Source: Zantedeschia hybrid cultivar (lineage: Eukaryota > Streptophyta > Magnoliopsida > Alismatales > Araceae). From it: a DNA stretch of 64,000 nucleotides. The stretch spans positions 54,415,564 to 54,479,563 of the forward strand of contig JARZZO010000010.1 in assembly GCA_030544215.1 (NCBI GenBank), given 5' to 3'. The stretch's first letter is position 1, and each line of letters opens with the position of its first letter. A program made the position numbers and the translations under genes. Below, one piece after another: positions 60,401 through 64,000 of this stretch. The notes below the pieces were generated by a model. That model had not been told where the DNA came from. It did not search any database and saw only the letters and a list, made by a program, of their open reading frames with translations.

Positions 60401-62682
60401 AGGATATTCAGGTTAGAGGAACTGGGACCAAAGCATGAAGTATTTTTTGGGGCCAAGAAAATCTTTCCGAGAATATTCAGCAAATATTACCAACAGATGC
60501 CCAGAAAAAGAAAAAAAAAACCCATACATGAACCTAGAGGTGAAATTCACATGTAAATGGTGCAAGCACCTAGGAAACCATGTTCAGTTGAATAGTATAT
60601 GAATTCAACAGTCTGAAACCTGGCTCATTTTCTAGAGCAATCATATTTTCCTATGAGAAATGGAACTTTGTGAGGACTAAGGGGAAACCCAGTCAATTGT
60701 ATGCAGTGTTATCTCTGCTTTACATAGAGCGGCTACTTTTAGTTTTGAAGCCTTTGCATCCAGGTTACAATAGAGCAACCTTACTGTTGCATTGAGCCCT
60801 CTGTCATTGTTTCCTCTGATAAAAGGACCAGGTGTCACACAGTCTATAAAGTGGATTTATTGAGAATGAGGAGGAAACGACAACATAAAAATAAGGGACG
60901 ATGAATAGTAGATATTCTACTAATGAGGCATGGATCACACGAAGACAAATGATATTTCTTCTTCCAAGTCTCCCACACGGAAGATTAAGCACAAAGAAGA
61001 TTTAGGGCATGTTTGGTAAAGCTTCTAGCTGAAACTTACTTTTGGCTTACACTTTTTCGCATTAACAATGTTGAATGTGAGTAGTCATAATTAGTTTTGG
61101 TTAGTCACAAAAGTTAACCCTTTCCTAACAACCCCACGTAGGACGTGTTTGGCATACTAATTGGAAGCCACTATTGGCTTCCTCTATAACATAAAAAAAA
61201 TCGATGCAAGTGATTATAACCAATTTTAGGTTGTTATCAAAGTCAAACCTCTCCTAACAACCCCACTTTTTCTCCGATTTACGGAGCTACAAGTTGGATC
61301 TTTTGGTTGGAAACCAAAAAACAAACTAAATGCTGTGGATGTGGCTTCCAACACCTACCCTTTTTCTCAGAAAATAACTAGATAAAAGTCTTAAAGTGCT
61401 TCCAATTTGAAGCTGCTCCAAAGACACCCTTATTCCCCAATCCTGGAAGCACCACTTCATAGCTTTTGGTTGGAAGCCAAAATACAAACCAAAATACTGC
61501 ATAAATGGCTTTCAAGATCTGAATTATTTTCCTCAAAATAACTGGATGGAAATACAAAAGTGAATTGGAAGCTGCCCCAAACACAGCCTAAACCTTCTTG
61601 GAAAGGATGCACTGTATTTTATTATAATTGTCTCCAGAAATTGGGATATGCATATGCAAAAAGAGGATCATCTTAACCAGGAGAAAGAGAATGATCAGTG
61701 TCGCTGAACAATGTGTATCCATCTTCCCAAAGATTAGATGTTCCATGCACACTAATTCCCTGCAAGTGTAGATAAGTATAAGATAAAAATGATTAAATGT
61801 TCCATGCCAATCAATCCCCTGAAAAATCTTGGAATTTTGAAGGATTTAGTACCCGTACTCTGTCTTGGGATTTAAGTTTATTCTTCTTATGGCATTGGGC
61901 CATATATAAGGAGCCTCTATGGAGACGTTGAACCCATGTGCCATTTTCGATGATTTAAATAATTGTTTGATTGCTTCATTGTACTTGAAAGAACATGTCT
62001 ATCACACACTAGTTCCTTTCTTGTTTAGTGTAACTTAATTACGTAATGTACAACCCTTTTGTTGTTTGTTTGGTAAACCCTCCTCCCATACAGATTACTG
62101 AGCTTTAGCTTATCCATGTTTCTATCTCTCTTGGTTGCGCACCCTCCTATGTGGGTTTAATGTACAAAACTGTTTCAAATGTAGTTCCCTCACTTTTTGC
62201 CTCAATTAATGCCACATCTGCTTTATTCTGAAATATTTTTATTTGTTATCATTTGTAGTGATGTTCTCTCTTTGCTTTTCCTTATTTCACACAACAGTCA
62301 TCCCACTTCTCTTTCATATATTTCTTCCACACTTAACATGATGTTTTTAGAATTTGTTTTTTGGAAATTTCATGACTAAGGAGTAAGGATTGATTGGCGA
62401 TACTTAGTATCACTATGTAGTTATTTATTCATATTCATTTTTAATAATTGTTTATGACATCTTTTAATGTAGGTAATGGAGAACAGTAAAAGGGAGAACT
62501 CTCGTGAGGTAGTCAAAAGATTGATTGCTGAGGATGGATGGAAAGGGTTTTATAGAGGACTGGGTCCACGTTTTATCAGCATGTCCGCATGGGGTACTTC
62601 AATGATATTGGCATATGAATATTTGAGTAAGGACATTCCTTTTCTGTGTTTTGAGGAACATGTGCTCATCAAGGACCCCTAA
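39740..62682 (+). CDS. Mitochondrial substrate carrier, SLC25A44-like (five exons, 332 aa)
   Basis: Exons: 39740-39804, 40113-40494, 51936-52132, 52928-53072 and 62473-62682. All introns are GT-AG and phases join exactly (999 nt with stop). The product is a six-helix inner-membrane carrier of three repeats. Repeat 1 has YPVSVIKTR (44-52) and GLYRGFGT; repeat 2 has PIDVVSQ (146-152) and GLYRGFGL; repeat 3 has PLDTIKTR (254-261) and GFYRGLGPRF. The Px[DE]xx[KR] signature is canonical only in repeat 3; repeat 1 has Ser for the acidic residue and repeat 2 ends in Ser. PIDVVSQ.LMVQG and the WWASY segment are what I recall of the plant SLC25A44 group. Human SLC25A44 carries branched-chain amino acids; the plant substrate is not established to my knowledge. 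The ATG at 39740 is the first in its frame after a stop at 39680. Introns 2 and 4 are 11,441 and 9,400 bp and full of transposons. It is the only host gene I recognise here. Confidence 0.93.
42099..42372. mobile_element. hAT-type MITE in intron 2
   Basis: The 274-bp element starts TAGGGATGCAAATGG and ends CCATTTGCATCCCTA. The flanks are gctgcatt (42091-42098) and gatgcatt (42373-42380), an 8-bp duplication with one mismatch, as made by hAT transposases. Inside, ttagcttatagg and ggttaatggat words occur twice. No coding sequence. Confidence 0.85.
43540..44340. other. Purine-rich block in intron 2
   Basis: About 800 bp of strongly G+A-rich plus strand. The open frames seen on the minus strand here (up to 168 codons, rich in Ser, Leu and Pro) come from this bias and I do not treat them as genes. 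Confidence 0.6.
43746..43813. repeat. (TG)n(GA)n microsatellite
   Basis: TG units (43746-43767) run into 23 GA units (43768-43813). Confidence 0.95.
45290..45790 (+). promoter_or_regulatory. GC-rich promoter-like islet inside intron 2
   Basis: Several ccggtgg hairpins precede a TATA-like gtctataaaagcacc (45483). Next come the 20-bp perfect palindrome gagacccaccggtgggtctc (45511-45530), a CT-rich leader with a long (CT)n, a GC-rich stretch of ctgcggctgctg words and a good donor ctgcag/gtattg near 45780. It resembles a promoter with a first exon, either of an embedded transcript or of a transposon end. No convincing protein is encoded. Confidence 0.35.
45589..45650. repeat. (CT)n microsatellite
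   Basis: 31 CT units within the GC-rich islet. Confidence 0.95.
45790..45860. repeat. (CT)n(AT)n microsatellite
   Basis: About 15 CT units followed by 20 AT units, like the one at 907-984. Confidence 0.95.
46740..48192. mobile_element. hAT-like inverted-repeat element with a LINE inside it
   Basis: The ends are CAGTGTTTTAAAC and its inverse TTTAAAACATTG. The flanks are atcctaag (46732-46739) and atcctgag (48193-48200), an 8-bp duplication with one mismatch. Length is 1,453 bp, of which 238 bp is a later LINE insertion with its target duplication. No transposase is recognised. The element at 57299-57875 has the same ends. Confidence 0.75.
47939..48165 (-). mobile_element. 5'-truncated LINE tail with 11-bp TSD
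   Basis: On the minus strand it ends with the family tail AGTGGTACCATCCACTT and poly-A (poly-T at 47939-47951). It is flanked by identical ctccaccttgg (47928-47938 and 48166-48176). The minus strand upstream of the tail has fragments of an L1-type ORF2 C-terminus. Confidence 0.85.
48611..48670. repeat. Direct repeat of 25 bp
   Basis: The phrase cttagaccctttaagacta occurs twice, 36 bp apart. Confidence 0.7.
48812..49240. repeat. Direct duplication in intron 2, copy 1
   Basis: It begins catactctatctaggct and is colinear for about 360 bp, then more weakly, with 49752-50215. Shared landmarks are cagcaacatgtc, cttgtcctttagctg, attatccttttttaattc and aattgcagac. Confidence 0.85.
49246..49735 (-). 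mobile_element. 5'-truncated LINE tail between the duplicated blocks
   Basis: On the minus strand it ends GTGTGGTACCATCCACTTTCC plus an A-rich tail (poly-T at 49251), the same end as the 47939 LINE. The 5' limit and target duplication are not clear. Confidence 0.6.
49752..50215. repeat. Direct duplication in intron 2, copy 2
   Basis: Homologous to 48812-49240. It differs by substitutions and by an extra segment of about 26 bp (ttttttccccaatatgg) at 49932-49957 that copy 1 lacks. Confidence 0.85.
50729..51173. mobile_element. MITE, PIF/Harbinger-like
   Basis: The 445-bp element has inverted ends GGCTCCGTTTGGTAACGATT, matching exactly over 20 bp. The flanks are tga on both sides (50726-50728 and 51174-51176), a 3-bp duplication. 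GGCTCCGTTTGG-type ends and a 3-bp TSD fit Tourist/Harbinger MITEs, although their usual TSD is TWA. No coding sequence. Confidence 0.8.
54258..54547. repeat. Two direct plus two inverted copies of a 65-83-bp unit, with a C29 run
   Basis: Units at 54258-54323 and 54341-54406 share agattaccagaac, caacccctccgaaatagatg-type words and gagagac. Units at 54420-54491 and 54492-54547 are the same sequence inverted (gttgacatctgtttc, ggggttg, ttacactccrccagg). The third unit contains 29 consecutive C bases (54446-54474). Confidence 0.8.
54944..55315 (-). mobile_element. Probable LINE tail fragment, minus strand
   Basis: gtgccactaattttattaag matches gtaccactaatcttattag in the LINE tail at 58329. The body is too decayed to read as protein. 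Confidence 0.45.
55440..57907 (+). mobile_element. LINE (L1-type), 5'-truncated, interrupted by a hAT element
   Basis: Decayed ORF2 on the plus strand. Readable in shifting frames are LRQGDP (55,470), YVDDTILFSSGEEDQLL (about 55,607-55,657), the zinc-domain phrase following IPYLGCPL (55,810), and the C-terminal DFNFALLSKWL (about 56,150). The 3' end attaatataatatacttagtg continues after the inserted element as tatctaccactttaaaaaaa, with poly-A to 57907. Many frameshifts and stops, no function. It is the same family as the minus-strand tails at 47939, 49246 and probably 58329. Confidence 0.8.
57299..57875. mobile_element. hAT-like inverted-repeat element inside the LINE tail
   Basis: The ends are CATAGTTTAAAAGG and CCTTTTAAAACAATG (inverse CATTGTTTTAAAAGG). 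The flanks are identical 8-bp gtaccaac (57291-57298 and 57876-57883), part of the LINE's conserved GTGGTACCA tail. The interior is full of gaggcgtaagcctca near-palindromes. No transposase is seen. Confidence 0.85.
58060..58257. repeat. Alternating 40/39-bp tandem repeat (A-B-A-B-A)
   Basis: All units start gagctgaatcacctgatgtg. Form A (40 bp) continues attgccctatgtgatgtaga and form B (39 bp) ataccttatgtgatgtaga. Copies are virtually identical, giving a 79-bp higher-order period. Confidence 0.95.
58329..58700 (-). mobile_element. 5'-truncated LINE tail, minus strand
   Basis: It starts with poly-T (58329-58341), then ggattgtaccactaatctta. The minus strand encodes HVLRFLPHTVCCSIWKERND and VVFKG, a typical C-terminus of plant L1 ORF2. 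The flanks (gagattgaaagagagtg and gagattaagttgaaaaagtg) may be a decayed target duplication. Confidence 0.75.
59394..59616. mobile_element. hAT-type foldback MITE made of CGGTAYCGG words
   Basis: The flanks are identical 8-bp ggtactat (59386-59393 and 59617-59624). The ends CAAGGATGGCAATC and inverse CATGGTTGGCAGTA match at 10-11 of 14 positions. Nearly all the interior is ggtatcggtaccggta-type palindromes around an AT-rich centre, so the single strand could fold almost completely. Confidence 0.85.
59634..59862. mobile_element. MULE-like MITE with ACTTGCTGCA ends
   Basis: The ends gatacacacttgctgcactg and the inverse gagaaacacttgctgcaccg share their core with the MULE MITE at 21549. A second inverted pair lies inside (aaggtgggccc and gggcccacctt). 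A clear 9-bp flank duplication is not visible. It follows the 59394 element by 17 bp. Confidence 0.65.
59888..60172 (-). other. 94-codon open frame, unknown
   Basis: A minus-strand frame with a non-repetitive composition (residues EAVLVRKGSETMLLQCQV near the N-terminus, then EAIKTLEKKMWQGNK). I recognise no family. It could be a decayed gene or retrocopy fragment, or chance. It lies inside intron 4 of the carrier gene on the opposite strand. Confidence 0.25.
61005..61588. mobile_element. MITE-like element, Harbinger-type ends
   Basis: The left end gggcatgtttggtaaagctt and inverse right end ggctgtgtttggggcagctt match at most positions. The flanks are tta and taa. Inner copies of the words gtgtttggcatac and ggaagcca suggest a nested or internally duplicated element. 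No coding sequence. Confidence 0.55.
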
Positions 62683-64000
62683 ACCATTGCTTCTCATAAA
62701 GACTATTGTGGTATTCTTGTTCATTTGCCTGCTTATTTTTGTTTAGAAACTTCGAAGACCATACACAGCTTTCATCTTTCGATGACAAAACAATTACCAA
62801 TGTCACAAACTCACAGTGACAAACAATTACCATTATCATGATGACAAATAGTTACCATTGTCTTTGGGAAGTAATTGCATGGATAGTCAAATTTAAAATG
62901 CAGATGCATAATGCATTAAGACTCGCATCAAAATCTTGTTATTTTGGTGTTAGTTTGGGTGAATAGGAAGTGAAAAACATTATCCTTTGGCCTTTAAATG
63001 GAAAACACATAGAACTGAAGGCTGAGCCTATTGGCTTTCTTTTAGGAGGCATATGTTTTCAATGGAAAACACATGAAATGATGCTAGTTATTTTTATTTT
63101 TATTTATTCCACAAGTAAAGGCCATTTATTTTTCACTTGATTTTTCTTGCGTGAATAATTCATCTTCATGATATTCTTCAATATAGCTATATCAAATCTT
63201 TTAACCTTTTTTATTAGCCCTATTAGTATTTAAAGTCAGATCTCCACATTGGATGCCAAGTGTCCACTCCTTACTGGCAAGAAGACATGGGCCCACAGCA
63301 GCTTGTGGCAAGTATTTTTGTAGACAACTGCAAGCTTAACTAAGTGGAACATTCCAAAGACGCTTAGATTCTATCCAACATGACATGGATGGAGACAGCT
63401 TAATACCATAATTCTTGTTGTTAATGTACAAATTCAGAAAGCAGGATGCGAATCTGGTTTGTAGTTGACAGTAAGAGGGGGAACATAGTCATGTCGTGTG
63501 ACTTTTTTCTGTTGTTAATAGTGCAGAAACACCTATTCTCAGTAGGGACCCTTGCGGCAATTAAGATCATGGGATGTGAGAAAAGATATGCATGAAGGCA
63601 AACGAGGTACATGTACTGCATTCAGTCTACTCCAGTCATTGTGTTGAGGCATGAACACAATAAAACTCAATCTGAATACATCATGTGACTGTAACTCCTA
63701 TAGACTTCCCCCTTGCGTCAGGTTTAGGATGTACATTGGATGCCTCTTTAGTGAACAAGGAAAACAATTATCAGCGAATTACAATGCTGCAATAATCTGT
63801 CCCAAAATTACTATTTGCATGTCGCAAGTATTGTAGGAGATATGGAGGGGAAGAAGATCTGCACAAGGGATTTAGGGGGAAGAAGGTGAATGACTGAGAG
63901 ATTGAGATGCTGGAAGATTAATGGATGTTGATGTTGTTGGGTAAACTTCTCCTGAGAGTTTAGGGAGATGATAAGGTTGACTATTTCTCTGGCATGCTGG
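62683..64000. other. Downstream flank and probable 3' UTR of the carrier gene
   Basis: No further gene is seen. A small tandem of gacaaacaattaccatt words occurs at 62,782-62,860, and an aataaa hexamer lies at 63659, rather far to be the main poly(A) signal. Confidence 0.4.

Overview
This is a plant nuclear window, almost certainly from an angiosperm. The evidence is a mitochondrial-carrier gene with plant-style GT-AG introns, plant lineages of Ty3/gypsy and Ty1/copia LTR retrotransposons, plant L1-type LINEs, and short inverted-repeat DNA transposons. Two introns of the host gene are about 11.4 and 9.4 kb, so the genome is probably large and repeat-rich. I cannot name the species. I see no prokaryotic genes, rRNA, tRNA gene or CRISPR array.

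Layout. 1-2,300: AT-rich DNA with two tandem inverted-repeat elements and a foldback. About 2,300-16,004: a nested LTR cluster. Two copies of one copia-like LTR, ending at 6,737 and 16,004, are each split by a gypsy-type insertion: a solo LTR (3,551-5,923, TSD ctaac) and a minus-strand element (9,273-15,032, TSD gttat) that kept its gag-protease-RT but lost the rest of pol and most of its 3' LTR. A third candidate solo LTR (7,141-8,442) lies between them. 16,221-18,761 and 24,354-26,325: two old gypsy-LTR-like blocks. 21,549-22,105: a Mutator-type MITE with a perfect 9-bp TSD. 23,677-24,010 and 26,440-26,745: two copies of a compound SINE-like repeat. 27,031-37,758: a 10.7-kb Tat-lineage Ty3/gypsy element with both LTRs, PBS and PPT. 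39,740-62,682: the single recognisable host gene, five exons encoding a 332-residue SLC25A44-like mitochondrial carrier, whose introns hold several hAT, Harbinger-like and Mutator-like MITEs and LINE fragments. 62,683-64,000: downstream flank.

The most notable system is in the Tat element. Its sense-strand gag and pol carry about a dozen stops, frameshifts and a deletion. The antisense strand between pol and the 3' LTR carries an undamaged gene of three exons (36,334-35,368, 35,303-34,699, 34,627-34,055). Both introns are GT-AG, the spliced frame is 714 codons, and it has its own TATA box with an upstream 107-bp tandem array carrying G-boxes. Introns on the antisense strand would not be removed from the element's sense genomic RNA, which would let a spliced gene survive retrotransposition. 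All boundaries come from reading the sequence; family names are from remembered motifs, and no database search was run.
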